Assembly: GCA_018001015.1 (NCBI GenBank)
Contig: JAGNIV010000002.1
Location: 124,001-188,000, forward strand
Source of the DNA: Phenylobacterium sp.
GTDB taxonomy: Bacteria; Pseudomonadota; Alphaproteobacteria; Caulobacterales; Caulobacteraceae
Length of the DNA stretch: 64,000 nucleotides
Reading direction: 5' to 3'
The notes under the pieces: generated by a model
Database searches by the model: none
What the model saw: only the letters and a program-made list of their open reading frames with translations
What the model was told of the DNA's origin: nothing
Position numbers and translations under genes: made by a program
Part shown: positions 40,500-49,710 of the stretch, piece by piece
Layout: each line of letters opens with the position of its first letter
Position numbering within the stretch: position 1 is the first letter of the stretch

Positions 40500-41372
40500 T
40501 CACGAAGCGCGCGCCAGGCGCGGGGCGCCCACGTACCGGGCTGGATCGGCGTCCACCGTCACCCGGCGCATGTGGCGGCGCTGGCCGGGATAGTCGTTCA
40601 GCGCGTAGTGCCAGACCGAGCGATTGTCCCAGAAGGCCACCGACCCCGGGCTCCAGGCGAAGCGGGTGGTGAACCGCTCACCCCGGCAATGCTCGAACAG
40701 GAAGTCCAGCAGGGGCTTGGACTCCCGCGTGCTCCAGCCCTCGATCTTCATCGTGAAGGCCGGATTGACGTACAGCGCCTTGCGGCCGGTTTCCGGGTGG
40801 GTGAGCACGACGGGGTGGATGAATTCGCCGGTCGCGCCCTCCGCCTCGGCGACGTTCATGGAGGAGCGCTTCTGGGCCGAATGGCCGCCGGCGGAATACT
40901 CCCGGCCCGCCGAGTGGACGGCGTTCAGGGTTTCCAGCGTGGCGCGCAGGCCTGGCGTCAGCGCCTCGAAGGCGGCGGCCTGGCTGGCGAACAGGGTGTC
41001 CCCGCCATAGTCGGGCAGCTCCACCGCATAGAGGATCGAGCCGATGGAAGGATGCTCCAGGAAGCTCATGTCGGAGTGCCAGCCGCCGCCGAAGTTCACA
41101 CGGTCCTGCGGTTCCTTGATGATCTCCATTACCTCGGGGTGGGCGGCCATGCCGGCGACATAGGGATGGATGTTCAGCCGCCCGAAGCGGCGGCCGAAGG
41201 CCAGCTGCTGCTCCGGCGTCAGGCTCTGGTCGCGGAAGAAGATGACCTGGTGCTCAACGAAGGCCGCGCGGATCGCGGCGATGGTGGCGTCCTCCAGGTC
41301 GCCCGAAAGATCGACCCCGGAAATCTCCGCCCCAAGGGCCCCGGCCGTACGGCGGATGTGCAGATTCGGCAT
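40500..41372 (-). CDS. TauD/TfdA-family Fe(II)/2-oxoglutarate dioxygenase
   Basis: A 290-residue oxygenase. The iron-binding HxD is in GGGWHSDMSFLEHPSIG (about residues 95-112) and the distal His is in SVAFWDNRSVWHYALND, with a 2-oxoglutarate-binding Arg in RRHMRRVTVD. GDTLFASQAAAFEALT is a typical TauD stretch. Such enzymes hydroxylate taurine, alkyl sulfates, phenoxyacetates or other small acids; no sulfonate transporter or other substrate clue is next to it. GGGAGGG stands 7 nt before the ATG at 41372. It converges on spoT with a 43-bp gap. Confidence 0.9.
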   Translation of the reverse strand: MPNLHIRRTAGALGAEISGVDLSGDLEDATIAAIRAAFVEHQVIFFRDQSLTPEQQLAFGRRFGRLNIHPYVAGMAAHPEVMEIIKEPQDRVNFGGGWHSDMSFLEHPSIGSILYAVELPDYGGDTLFASQAAAFEALTPGLRATLETLNAVHSAGREYSAGGHSAQKRSSMNVAEAEGATGEFIHPVVLTHPETGRKALYVNPAFTMKIEGWSTRESKPLLDFLFEHCRGERFTTRFAWSPGSVAFWDNRSVWHYALNDYPGQRRHMRRVTVDADPARYVGAPRLARAS

Positions 41373-41421
41373 GATTTTTCCCTCCCGGCCACCTAAACGG
41401 TGATCACGAGGGGATTTCGTC

Positions 41422-41796
41422 ATGTCCGTGCGTGCCATTCAATACCTGCTGGCCTCAGTTTTTCTGGTTCTGGGTGGCTGGTGTCTGATCTCGCCCGCCA
41501 GTGTCATGGCGCTCACCATCACCCCGGCCTTCCAGACAGACGCCCCGATCGTGCCCATCCTGGTGGGAGCCTTCGGCGCCCAGGCCCTGATCGCGGGCCT
41601 GTTCGCCGCCTTCTCGAAGTTCACCAAGACCACCTTCCTGGCCTATGGGATCGCCCTGCTGCCGTTCTTCGTCTTCGATTACTGGTTCTTCGCGGTGGTC
41701 CCCATGCTCACCCCGCTAGGGCTCGCCGATGCGGTGGGCAACGTCATCATGCTGGCCCTGTGCGTCATGGGCTGGCGCAAGGCCGAGCGGGCCTAG
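41422..41796 (+). CDS. Small hypothetical integral membrane protein
   Basis: A 124-residue protein with four predicted helices: about residues 4-24 (IQYLLASVFLVLGGWCLI), 45-65 (LVGAFGAQALIAGLFAAF), 70-90 (TFLAYGIALLPFFVFDYW) and 97-118 (LGLADAVGNVIMLALCVMGW). No enzymatic motif is visible and I do not recognise a named family. GAGGGG lies 8 nt before the ATG. It is divergent from the dioxygenase gene and 57 bp before an EamA transporter, with which it may share a promoter. Confidence 0.75.
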   Translation: MSVRAIQYLLASVFLVLGGWCLISPASVMALTITPAFQTDAPIVPILVGAFGAQALIAGLFAAFSKFTKTTFLAYGIALLPFFVFDYWFFAVVPMLTPLGLADAVGNVIMLALCVMGWRKAERA

Positions 41797-41853
41797 CTTT
41801 CCACTCCGCCAGCATCTAAGTCCGCCCCACGGCCCCGCGCCAAGGATACCGCC

Positions 41854-42750
41854 ATGACCTCCAACGCCCTGACCTGGCGCGCCGCCCTGCTGGCCTTGGC
41901 GGTGGTGGCGGTGTGGGGGACCAATTTTGTGGTCATCAAGGTGGCGCTGGCCCATCTGCCGCCGCTGACCTTCGCGGCCCTGCGCTTCACCTTCGCCCTG
42001 CTGCCGGCTGTCTTCTTTCTCAAGCGGCCCGACGTGCCCTGGCGCAACCTGGCGGCCTATGGCGTGCTGATCGGCCTGGGTCAGTTCGGTATGCTCTACC
42101 TGGCCATGCAGCACGACATCTCGCCGGGCCTCGCTTCCCTGGTGGTGCAGGTCCAGGTGTTCTTCACCATCGGCCTGGCCATGGGACTGTCCGGAGAGCG
42201 GGTGAAGCGGTTCCAGATCGCCGCCCTCGTGCTGGCCACCGGCGGCCTGGCGGTGATCCTGATGCATACGGACGGTTCCACCACGCCGCTGGGCCTGGGC
42301 CTGGTGCTGATCGCGGCGGCCAGCTGGGCCGGCGGCAACATGGTGCAGCGGGCGACGCCGGGCGTGAACTCGCTCGCCTATGTCGTCTGGGCCAGCCTGT
42401 TCTCCATTCCGCCGCTGCTGGTCCTGGCCCTGGTGTTCGAGGGGCCTGAACGGATGCTGCTGGGGGTCCAGAACGCCGACCTCGGAACCTGGGGCGCGGT
42501 CCTCTGGCAATCGGTGGGCAACACCCTGTTCGGCTACGCCGCCTGGGGCTGGCTGCTGGCGAGGTATCCGGCCGCCACCATCTCTCCGCTCGCCTTCTTC
42601 GTGCCGGTGTTCGGCATGGCGGCCTCGGCGGCCCTGCTGGGTGAGCCGATGCAGGACTGGAAGCTGATGGCGGCGGGCCTGGTGCTGGGTGGCCTGGCGC
42701 TCAACATGTTCTGGCCGATGCTGCGCCGCTCCGCCGCTCAGGCCTCGTAG
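41854..42750 (+). CDS. EamA/DMT-family transporter
   Basis: A 298-residue membrane protein with ten helices in two EamA repeats. The first repeat begins LAVVAVWGTNFVVIKVAL, followed by PLTFAALRFTFALLPA; the second starts near residue 150 with LGLVLIAAASWAGGNMVQR. The layout resembles YedA/RhaT-type drug/metabolite exporters such as amino acid or nucleoside exporters, but the substrate is unknown. AAGGA lies 7 nt before the ATG. Its 3' end overlaps the end of the convergent GNAT gene by 13 bp. Confidence 0.9.
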   Translation: MTSNALTWRAALLALAVVAVWGTNFVVIKVALAHLPPLTFAALRFTFALLPAVFFLKRPDVPWRNLAAYGVLIGLGQFGMLYLAMQHDISPGLASLVVQVQVFFTIGLAMGLSGERVKRFQIAALVLATGGLAVILMHTDGSTTPLGLGLVLIAAASWAGGNMVQRATPGVNSLAYVVWASLFSIPPLLVLALVFEGPERMLLGVQNADLGTWGAVLWQSVGNTLFGYAAWGWLLARYPAATISPLAFFVPVFGMAASAALLGEPMQDWKLMAAGLVLGGLALNMFWPMLRRSAAQAS

Positions 42751-43262
42751 GCGTACATGCGATAGGGAACCTCGGCCCCCTGCGGCTTGGAGAACTTCAG
42801 GGTGTCGCCAACGAAGTGGAAGCCCAGCCGCTTGAGCACCGCGCCCGAGGCCGGGTTCTCGGCATTGTGGCCCGCGACGATGCGCTTCAGCTTGACCGTC
42901 TGGATCGCGAAATCCATCAGAGCCGCGGCGGCCTCTCGGGCGAAGCCCTGGCCCCAATAGGGCTCGTCGAACCAGTAGCCGATCTCGCCTTCGTCACCCT
43001 TGATGTCGTCGATGTCGGCGGCGCCGATCATCACGCCATCCAACAGGACAGCGAAGCGGTAGGCCGTCCCGGCCGCCCATTCCTGGACGTGCAGATCGGC
43101 CCACTCGGCCATCGCCGCCTCCGTGGCCGGCCAGGGCGCCAGACGCAGCATGCGGGTGACTTTCCAGTTGGACTGGATCTGCGCCATGCGCTGGGCGTCG
43201 CCGGGCTCTGTCGGGCGCAGCACCAGCCGGGGCGTCTTCAACCGGATGTCACGGCTCAGCAT
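42738..43262 (-). CDS. GNAT-family acetyltransferase, RimJ/RimL-like
   Basis: A 174-residue protein of the Acetyltransf_3 type. It starts LKTPRLVLRPTEPGDAQRM, characteristic of RimJ/RimL-like acetyltransferases, has EIGYWFDEPYWGQGFAREA (acetyl-CoA motif A) and AENPASGAVLKRLGFHFVG (motif B). It may acetylate an N-terminal amine, an antibiotic or a small metabolite. The ATG at 43262 is preferred, since GGAGGAAGAG is correctly spaced; a longer frame begins 24 bases upstream. It is divergent from pyrE with a 77-bp gap. Confidence 0.87.
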   Translation of the reverse strand: MLSRDIRLKTPRLVLRPTEPGDAQRMAQIQSNWKVTRMLRLAPWPATEAAMAEWADLHVQEWAAGTAYRFAVLLDGVMIGAADIDDIKGDEGEIGYWFDEPYWGQGFAREAAAALMDFAIQTVKLKRIVAGHNAENPASGAVLKRLGFHFVGDTLKFSKPQGAEVPYRMYAYEA

Positions 43263-43339
43263 CGATATCGACTCTTCCTCCACCATCCCGGATGACAGCC
43301 TGACGTGGCTTCGCTATGCCGCGTCAAGGAGACGCAATC

Positions 43340-43924
43340 ATGAACACCGAACAGGTCCTGGAAGAATTCCGCGCGTCGGGCGCCCTGCGCGAGGGCCACT
43401 TCGTGCTGTCCAGCGGGCTGCATTCCGGCACCTTCCTGCAAAAGAACCTCGTCTTCCAATATCCCGACCGCACTGAGCGGCTGTGCAAGGCTCTGGCGGC
43501 CAAGATTCTTGAAGAGGTCGGCCCGGTCGATCTGTGCATTTCCCCGGCGGTCGGTGGCATCATTCCAGGCTACGAGACCGCCCGCGCCCTGGGCGTCCCC
43601 TCCATGTATGTCGAGCGGGAAGGGGGCTCTTTCAAGTTGCGCCGCGCCTTCTCCATTCCGCCGGGCGCCCGGATCGCCATGGTGGAGGACATCGTCTCCA
43701 CCGGCCTCTCCTCCCGCGAATGCGTCGAGGCCATCAAGGCGGCCGGCGGCAATGTCGTGGTGGCCGCCGCCATCGTTGATCGCTCCGGCGGCAAGGCCGA
43801 TCCCGGCGCGCCCTTTGTCGCCCTGGCCCGCCTCAACGTGCCGGCCTATCCCGCCGACCAGCTGCCGCCCGAACTGGCGGCGATCCCGGTGGAAGACCCC
43901 GGCAGCCGGAGACTGCACGGATGA
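43340..43924 (+). CDS. pyrE: Orotate phosphoribosyltransferase
   Basis: A 194-residue type I phosphoribosyltransferase that joins orotate and PRPP in pyrimidine synthesis. The N-terminal [18 protein letters not shown], the substrate loop [18 protein letters not shown], the flexible loop [13 protein letters not shown] and the PRPP motif [17 protein letters not shown] are all present. AAGGAG stands 8 nt before the ATG at 43340; the in-frame extension upstream is ignored. It overlaps pdxJ by 4 nt (ATGA), so it heads a coupled pyrE-pdxJ-acpS run. Confidence 0.96.
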   Translation: MNTEQVLEEFRASGALREGHFVLSSGLHSGTFLQKNLVFQYPDRTERLCKALAAKILEEVGPVDLCISPAVGGIIPGYETARALGVPSMYVEREGGSFKLRRAFSIPPGARIAMVEDIVSTGLSSRECVEAIKAAGGNVVVAAAIVDRSGGKADPGAPFVALARLNVPAYPADQLPPELAAIPVEDPGSRRLHG

Positions 43925-44679
43925 GCCGCCTGCGTCTGGGGGTGAACATCGACCATGTGGCCACCATCCGGAACGCCCGGGGGGCCACCTATCCTGATCC
44001 GATGCGGGCCGCCGAGATGGCCATGGCCGCCGGCGCCGACGGCATCACCGCCCACCTGCGCGAGGACCGCCGCCACATCTCCGACGCCGACATGGATGCG
44101 CTCGCCGCGATCACCCGGCGGCGTGGCATTCCGCTGAATTTCGAGATGGCGGTCACCTCGGAGATGGAGGCCATCTGCCTGGCTCACCTGCCTCACGCCG
44201 CCTGCCTGGTGCCGGAGCGCCGCGAGGAGGTGACCACCGAGGGCGGCCTCGACGTGGTCAAGGGCCACAACGCCATCGCCGCCACCGTCCGCCGCTTCGT
44301 CGACGCCGGCATCCGGGTCTCCTGTTTTGTGGACGCCGATCTGGATCAGGTGAACGCCGCCAAGTCCGTCGGCGCCCAGGTGGTGGAGCTCACCACCGGC
44401 CCCTATTGCGACGCCGTCCGCGACCGCTCGGCCGACGCCCCGCGTCTGCTGGAGACCCTTCGCGCCACCGCGACCGAGGCCCACCGGATCGGCCTTGAGG
44501 TCCATGCCGGCCATGGGATGGACTACGAGACCGCCAAGCCCATCGCCGCCATCCCGGAGCTGATGGAGCTGAACATCGGCCACTTCCTGATCGGCGAGGC
44601 GATCTTCGTCGGCCTGACGCCCGCCATCCAGCGGATGCGCGCCCTGATGGACGAAGCCCGCGCCGAGCGCGCCGCATGA
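43921..44679 (+). CDS. pdxJ: Pyridoxine 5'-phosphate synthase
   Basis: A 252-residue TIM-barrel enzyme that condenses 1-deoxyxylulose 5-phosphate with 3-amino-2-oxopropyl phosphate, last step of de novo vitamin B6 synthesis. Landmarks are [59 protein letters not shown] and [14 protein letters not shown], ending [16 protein letters not shown]. It overlaps pyrE before it and acpS after it, each by the 4-nt ATGA. The pdxJ-acpS pair is conserved through Proteobacteria. Confidence 0.97.
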   Translation: MSRLRLGVNIDHVATIRNARGATYPDPMRAAEMAMAAGADGITAHLREDRRHISDADMDALAAITRRRGIPLNFEMAVTSEMEAICLAHLPHAACLVPERREEVTTEGGLDVVKGHNAIAATVRRFVDAGIRVSCFVDADLDQVNAAKSVGAQVVELTTGPYCDAVRDRSADAPRLLETLRATATEAHRIGLEVHAGHGMDYETAKPIAAIPELMELNIGHFLIGEAIFVGLTPAIQRMRALMDEARAERAA

Positions 44680-45074
44680 TCCTCGGCATCGGCTCGGACC
44701 TGTCGGACATCCGCCGCATCCAAGGCAGCCTCGACCGCTTCGGCGAGCGTTTTACCCACCGCATCTTCACCGAGATCGAGCGCACCCGCTCCGAGCGCAA
44801 GCCCGACAAGGCGTCGAGCTACGCCAAGCGCTTCGCCGCCAAGGAAGCCTGCGCCAAGGCGCTCGGCACCGGCATGCGGGCCGGGGTCTTCTGGCGCGAC
44901 ATGGGGGTGGTGAACATGCGCTCGGGCCAGCCCACCATGGCGCTCACCAACGGCGCCCTGGCCCGGCTGGAGAAGATGGTCCCGCCCGGCCACAAACCGG
45001 TGATCCACCTCTCCCTCACCGACGACCACCCCTACGCCCAGGCCTTCGTGATCATCGAGGCCGTGCCGGAATAG
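44676..45074 (+). CDS. acpS: Holo-[acyl-carrier-protein] synthase
   Basis: A 132-residue phosphopantetheinyl transferase that activates acyl carrier protein with the arm from CoA. The metal-binding Asp is in [14 protein letters not shown] and the Glu in [16 protein letters not shown]; the substrate-binding end has [17 protein letters not shown]. The length is typical. It overlaps pdxJ by 4 nt. The next gene starts 80 bp later and encodes a serine hydrolase, which interrupts the pdxJ-acpS-lepB order found in many relatives. Confidence 0.96.
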   Translation: MILGIGSDLSDIRRIQGSLDRFGERFTHRIFTEIERTRSERKPDKASSYAKRFAAKEACAKALGTGMRAGVFWRDMGVVNMRSGQPTMALTNGALARLEKMVPPGHKPVIHLSLTDDHPYAQAFVIIEAVPE

Positions 45075-45154
45075 GCGGCCTGCTCCGCGCGCCTTCCGCG
45101 ATCGGTGGGCGAGGAGAGGGGAGGCCGCCGGCGCTTTGTGCTAGGCTGACGGCC

Positions 45155-46252
45155 ATGACGAGGGGCTCCAGAGCATCGCGACGCCGGGTCGCCCACGGCC
45201 AGCGCTGGTGGTTCGGCCTGGTGGCGCTGCTGCTGGCCTCGGTCCTGTCGCTGGCCCCGTCGCCCGCCGAGCGGCCGCCGGAGGGCCGGTCGATCCAGCA
45301 GGCCGTGGCGGCCCGGGCCGCGCCGGGGCTCTCGGCCCGGATCAAGGCGCTGGGGCGAGGCTTCAACGGCCGGGTGGGCATCGCCGTCCGCGACGTCGAC
45401 GAGGGCTGGACCGTGGCCTTCGACGGCGACAGCAAGTACCCGCAGCAGAGCGTCTCCAAGCTGTGGGTGGCGCTCGCCGCCCTCGACGCGGTGGACAAGG
45501 GCCAGATGGCGCTCGGCGACACCCTGGTGGTGCGCAAGGACGACCTCAGCATCTTCCACCAGCCGCTGCGCAAATATGTCGGCGACAACGGCTACCCGGT
45601 CACCGTGGTGGAGTTGATCCGCGGCGCCATCGCCCAGAGCGACAACGCCGCCAACGACGTCCTGGTGGGCCACGTCGGCGGCCAGGCCGCGGTGCAGGCG
45701 ATCCTCGACCACCACAGGCTCAAGGGTGTCTGGGCCAGTCCGCCGGAGAAGGAGATGCAGACCCGGATCGCGGGCCTGGATTGGAAGCCGGCATACTCCT
45801 TCGAACACACCTTCTGGGAGGAGCGAGACACCCTGTCGCCCGAGGCCCGCTCCGTGAATCTCGACGCCTATCTGCAGGATCCCTACGACGCCGCCACCCC
45901 GGTGGGGATCGCCACGGGTCTGGCCCGACTGAAGCGCGGCGAGCTGCTGTCGCCCGCCTCCACCGACCTGCTGTTGAGGATCATGGGGCAAACGGAGACC
46001 GGCCCTGGCCGCCTGCCGGCCGGTCTGGCGCCGGGCTGGACGCTCGCCCACAAGACCGGCACCGGCCAGGTCTGGGGGGCGGTGGCCACCGGCTTCAACG
46101 ACGTCGGGATATTGACCGCCCCGGACGGCCACAGCTACGCGGTCGCCGTGATGATCGCCCAGACCCGCCGGCCGGTGTCCGAACGCCAGGACCTGATGGC
46201 CGCCGTCGCCCGCGCCGTGGTCGCCCACCACGAAGGGAGATCCGTCCGATGA
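45155..46252 (+). CDS. Class A beta-lactamase-like serine hydrolase
   Basis: A 365-residue protein with an N-terminal membrane anchor or signal (WWFGLVALLLASVLSLAP) and a class A beta-lactamase fold. The SxxK motif is QQSVSKLWVALA, the SDN motif AIAQSDNAANDVL and the KTG motif TLAHKTGTGQVWG. The omega-loop Glu that makes class A enzymes true beta-lactamases is not in the usual ExxLN form: the region reads SPEARSVNLDAY, where a Glu lies one position off. It may be a beta-lactamase, a low-activity relative or a transpeptidase-like hydrolase. It overlaps the next lipoprotein gene by 4 nt. Confidence 0.85.
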   Translation: MTRGSRASRRRVAHGQRWWFGLVALLLASVLSLAPSPAERPPEGRSIQQAVAARAAPGLSARIKALGRGFNGRVGIAVRDVDEGWTVAFDGDSKYPQQSVSKLWVALAALDAVDKGQMALGDTLVVRKDDLSIFHQPLRKYVGDNGYPVTVVELIRGAIAQSDNAANDVLVGHVGGQAAVQAILDHHRLKGVWASPPEKEMQTRIAGLDWKPAYSFEHTFWEERDTLSPEARSVNLDAYLQDPYDAATPVGIATGLARLKRGELLSPASTDLLLRIMGQTETGPGRLPAGLAPGWTLAHKTGTGQVWGAVATGFNDVGILTAPDGHSYAVAVMIAQTRRPVSERQDLMAAVARAVVAHHEGRSVR

Positions 46253-47169
46253 AGACCATCTGGATCGTGGCTGCGCTGCTGCTGGCCGGTTGCGCCACGG
46301 CGCCGCCTGAGCTGGTGGCCAGGGTCCAGGAGGACATCAAGGATGACATGCCACCCGTGCGCCCGGCCGGTCGGCTGTTCGCTCCGGTGAACATCTCCCA
46401 TGACGGCGCGCCCGACTGGCATGTGGATTATGAGCCGCAGGGCATGGCCTGGTGCGGCACCGGCGGCTGCACCCACAAGCTGTTCGTCAGCCGGCCGGGC
46501 GGCGGCCACGTCGTGGCCTTCGACGAACAGGTTCGGCAGTTCGCCCTGCGCCGCGCGCCGGCCGGGACCCTGCTGGAGATCGAGATCCACGGAACCTACT
46601 GCGGCCTGTCCGGCGTCAACGACTGTTATCGCAGCTTCCGGTGGGACGAGGTCCAGGGCCGGTTCATCGAACAGCCCAACCGTCAGGGCGATGGGCGCCT
46701 GGCCGGGCCTCTTTTTCAGGCCCTCCCGGTCGCCACCGCCGACTATCCCCCTGCCGCCGCCGCCGCCCTTTTGGAGCTGACCGCCGCCTGCGAGCGCCTG
46801 GGTGGCCAGTATGGCGGCGGGCTGGTGACGCGGTCGCCCGACCTGACCGGCGACGGCGACCCTGACTGGATCGTCGGCTCGGAATACAGCGGCTGCATCG
46901 CGCGCGGCCCGGACGGTGAACCGGCGCCGGTCGGTGAATCGGGCCTGCGTGTCGTCAGCGGCGACACCGTGGTCCTCTCCTTGGACAGCCCGGTCTATGC
47001 CGTCGATGTCGCCACCATGCCGGCCACCTTCCTCAGCGTCACGACGGCGGAAGACTGCGGCGGTTACGAGCAACAAGCCTGCATGGAGATCCCCTATCGG
47101 TGGGACGCGGCCGCGCGGCGGCTGCTCGCCGGAACGCCGGTGCGGGGGCGTTCGCTGCGGCTGGAGTAG
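46249..47169 (+). CDS. Putative lipoprotein with duplicated Gly-Asp loop domains
   Basis: A 306-residue protein with lipobox LLAGC (Cys at about residue 15). Two halves show a similar pattern: NISHDGAPDWHVDYE with nearby WCGTGGCTHKLFVSRPGG, and DLTGDGDPDWIVGSE with nearby CIARGPDG. The DxTGDGDPD loop resembles FG-GAP or EF-hand-like calcium loops. Several Cys pairs (CGTGGC, YCGLSGVNDCYRS, DCGGYEQQACME) suggest disulfides in the periplasm. I do not recognise a named family. It overlaps the beta-lactamase-like gene by ATGA, so the two are co-translated and may work in the same envelope process. Confidence 0.75.
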   Translation: MKTIWIVAALLLAGCATAPPELVARVQEDIKDDMPPVRPAGRLFAPVNISHDGAPDWHVDYEPQGMAWCGTGGCTHKLFVSRPGGGHVVAFDEQVRQFALRRAPAGTLLEIEIHGTYCGLSGVNDCYRSFRWDEVQGRFIEQPNRQGDGRLAGPLFQALPVATADYPPAAAAALLELTAACERLGGQYGGGLVTRSPDLTGDGDPDWIVGSEYSGCIARGPDGEPAPVGESGLRVVSGDTVVLSLDSPVYAVDVATMPATFLSVTTAEDCGGYEQQACMEIPYRWDAAARRLLAGTPVRGRSLRLE

Positions 47170-47295
47170 GGCGCGGCCTGTGCGACCCATTCGCCTGGAC
47201 AAAGAGTTCACGGGCGCGACTCTTGCCGCTGGGCTATGCAGCGGTTAGCTACAGGCCCTCAATGCGCCGGCCCGCCGGATGTTCGGAACCCATCT

Positions 47296-48075
47296 ATGAC
47301 TGAAGACGTGCACGGCGCTGACAGCTCCGGGAAGTCCGGAGCCTTGAACGAGGTGGTGGAGATCGTGAAAACGGTCGTCTACGCCCTGCTGATAGCGCTG
47401 TTCCTGCGGGTGCTGTTCTTCCAGCCCTTCACCATTCCCTCGGCCTCGATGGACCCGACCCTCCTGGAGGGCGACTACATCATCGTGTCGAAATATTCCT
47501 ACGGCTACTCCAGGAACTCGATCCCCTTCAGCCCGCCGCTGTTCAAGGGCCGGATTCTGGAACGCAAGCCGGACCGCGGCGACATCATCGTCTTCAAGCT
47601 GCCCCGCGACGGCCACATCGACTACATCAAGCGTCTGGTGGGCCTGCCCGGCGACCGCATCCAGGTGACGGGCGGCGTGCTGTTCATCAATGGCGTGGCG
47701 GTCCCGCGCAAACCCCTGGCGCCGGTGATGGTGGACTCCGGCTACGGCTTCACCCGCAACGTCGAGCGCTATGAAGAGACCTTCCCCAATGGGAAGAGGT
47801 TCATCACCTACGACTTCGGCCCCGATGGCGACGCCGACAACACCGAGGTCTTCGTGGTGCCGGAAAACAACTACTTCTTCATGGGCGACAACCGCGACAA
47901 CTCCCTCGACAGCCGCGTGCCGTCCGAGATCGGCGTGGGCTACGTGCCCGCCGAGAACCTGGTGGGCAAGGCCCGGATCATCATGCTGTCCTGGAACAAG
48001 GGCGCCTCGCTCTTCAAGCCGTGGACCTGGGTCCTGGACGCGCGGCCCAGCCGGTTCTTCAACGTCCTGAAATGA
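47296..48075 (+). CDS. lepB: Signal peptidase I
   Basis: A 259-residue inner-membrane endopeptidase that removes signal peptides from secreted proteins. One transmembrane helix (TVVYALLIALFLRVLFF, about residues 30-46) is followed by the catalytic Ser in FTIPSASMDPTLLEGDY, box D (RGDIIVFKLP), the catalytic Lys in HIDYIKRLVGLPGDRI, and GDNRDNSLDSR near the end. The start ATG at 47296 gives a short acidic N-terminus. The longer frame upstream is not needed. It overlaps rnc by 4 nt and begins the lepB-rnc-era-recO-parC series. Confidence 0.96.
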   Translation: MTEDVHGADSSGKSGALNEVVEIVKTVVYALLIALFLRVLFFQPFTIPSASMDPTLLEGDYIIVSKYSYGYSRNSIPFSPPLFKGRILERKPDRGDIIVFKLPRDGHIDYIKRLVGLPGDRIQVTGGVLFINGVAVPRKPLAPVMVDSGYGFTRNVERYEETFPNGKRFITYDFGPDGDADNTEVFVVPENNYFFMGDNRDNSLDSRVPSEIGVGYVPAENLVGKARIIMLSWNKGASLFKPWTWVLDARPSRFFNVLK

Positions 48076-48770
48076 ACAAGCGCGAAGTCGCGGTCTCAGA
48101 GCTCGAGGCCCGCATAGGCCACGTGTTCCAGGACCGCGAACTTCTTGAGCGGGCCCTGACTCACGCCAGTGTCGGCGACGGGGCCACCAAGGTGCGCCAC
48201 AACGAGCGGCTGGAGTTCCTGGGCGACCGCGTGCTGAACCTGCTGGCCGCCGAAGCCCTGATGGACCGCAACGCCGAGGCCCGCGAGGGCGAGATGAGCC
48301 GGCTGATGGCCACGCTGGTGAACTATCACGCCTGCGCCACGGTCGCCCGGGAGATCGGCCTGCCCGACGCCCTGCGGTTGGCGGCCAGCGCCACCAAGAT
48401 CGGCGCCCGCGAGAACGACACGGTTCTGGGCGATGCGTGCGAAGCCCTGATCGCTGCGCTATATGTCGACGGCGGCATGGACGCGGCGCGGACCTTCTTC
48501 CAGACCTTCTGGGCGCCGCAGTTCGAAACCCTCGACGAGCCGCGCCACAAGGATTCCAAGACCCGGTTGCAGGAGTGGGCCCAAGCCCAGGGCCTGCCGC
48601 TTCCGGCCTACAGCCTGGTCTCCCGGACCGGCCTCGACCACGCTCCAGTCTTCACCGTCCAGGTGGCGATCGAGGGCTACGAAACCCAAGCGGCCCACGG
48701 CCGCTCGAAACAAGAGGCCGAAAAGGCCGCAGCTCAGGTGATGTTGTTGAAACACGAGACCGCCCAATGA
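48072..48770 (+). CDS. rnc: Ribonuclease III
   Basis: A 232-residue double-stranded RNA endonuclease for rRNA and mRNA processing. The signature NERLEFLGDRVLNLLAAEAL holds the catalytic acid set, with the second acid cluster in DTVLGDACEALIAALYVDGG. The C-terminal double-stranded RNA binding domain (about 158-225) has TRLQEWAQAQGLPLPAY and GRSKQEAEKAAAQVML. The ATG at 48072 overlaps lepB, and the stop overlaps era, each by 4 nt. Confidence 0.97.
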   Translation: MNKREVAVSELEARIGHVFQDRELLERALTHASVGDGATKVRHNERLEFLGDRVLNLLAAEALMDRNAEAREGEMSRLMATLVNYHACATVAREIGLPDALRLAASATKIGARENDTVLGDACEALIAALYVDGGMDAARTFFQTFWAPQFETLDEPRHKDSKTRLQEWAQAQGLPLPAYSLVSRTGLDHAPVFTVQVAIEGYETQAAHGRSKQEAEKAAAQVMLLKHETAQ

Positions 48771-49699
48771 CCCGCGCAGGTTTTGTCGCCGTGATCGGCG
48801 CGCCCAACGCGGGCAAGTCCACCCTGACCAACCACATGGTGGGCGCCAAGGTCTCGATCGTGACCCAGAAGGTGCAGACCACCCGCTTCCCGGTGCGCGG
48901 CGTGGCGATTGAGGGCGACACCCAGATCGTCCTCGTCGACACCCCCGGCATCTTCACCCCGCGCCGCCGTCTGGACCGCGCCATGGTCCGCTCGGCCTGG
49001 GGCGGAACCGAGGACGCCGACGCCGTGGTCCACCTGGTGGACGCGGCCGCCGAGATCGCCGTCAACGAGGGCAAGGGCAAGGCCGCCGACCGCCGGGGCA
49101 TGGCCGATGTCGACACCATCGTCGAGGGGCTGCAGGCCGCCGGCAAGCAGGTGATCCTGGCGCTCAACAAGATCGACGGCGTCAAGCGCGAGAACCTGCT
49201 GGCCATCTCCCAAAGGCTTTTCGAAACCGGCGTCTATACCGAGGTCTTCATGATCTCCGCGGCCACTGGCGCAGGCGTCGAGGATCTCACCAAGCGCCTC
49301 GTCGAGCTGATGCCCGAGGGGCCCTGGCTCTACCCCGCCGACCAGACCGCCGACCTCCCGGTCCGCCTGCTGGCCGCCGAGATCACCCGCGAGAAGATCT
49401 ATCTCCGCGTCCACGAGGAGCTGCCCTACGCGGCGGCGGTGGAGACCACATCCTTCGAAGAGCGCAAGGACGGCTCCCTGCGCATCGAACAGACCATCTA
49501 TGTCGAGCGCGACAGCCAGCGCCCCATCGTGCTGGGCGCCAACGGCCAGACCCTGAAGTGGATCGGCCAGAAGTCCCGCGAGGAACTCACCACCCTGCTG
49601 GACAAGACCGTCCACCTGTTCCTGACCGTGAAGGTCGACGAACGCTGGGCCGACAAGCGCGAGTTCTACGGCGACGTGGGCCTGGACTTCGATGTCTAG
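48767..49699 (+). CDS. era: GTPase Era
   Basis: A 310-residue GTPase that binds the 3' end of 16S rRNA during 30S assembly. The G domain shows G1 GAPNAGKSTLTN (about 10-21), G2 QKVQTTRFPVRG, G3 VDTPGIF and G4 LNKIDGVK; the C-terminal KH domain contains VERDSQRPIVLGANGQTLKWI (in two parts) and GQKSREELTTLLDKTVHLFL. The G2 region reads TTRFPVRG where many Era proteins have TTRxxIxG, a conservative change. It overlaps rnc by 4 nt. A repeat element separates it from recO. Confidence 0.97.
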   Translation: MTRAGFVAVIGAPNAGKSTLTNHMVGAKVSIVTQKVQTTRFPVRGVAIEGDTQIVLVDTPGIFTPRRRLDRAMVRSAWGGTEDADAVVHLVDAAAEIAVNEGKGKAADRRGMADVDTIVEGLQAAGKQVILALNKIDGVKRENLLAISQRLFETGVYTEVFMISAATGAGVEDLTKRLVELMPEGPWLYPADQTADLPVRLLAAEITREKIYLRVHEELPYAAAVETTSFEERKDGSLRIEQTIYVERDSQRPIVLGANGQTLKWIGQKSREELTTLLDKTVHLFLTVKVDERWADKREFYGDVGLDFDV

Positions 49700-49710
49700 G
49701 ATGGGCCCAT

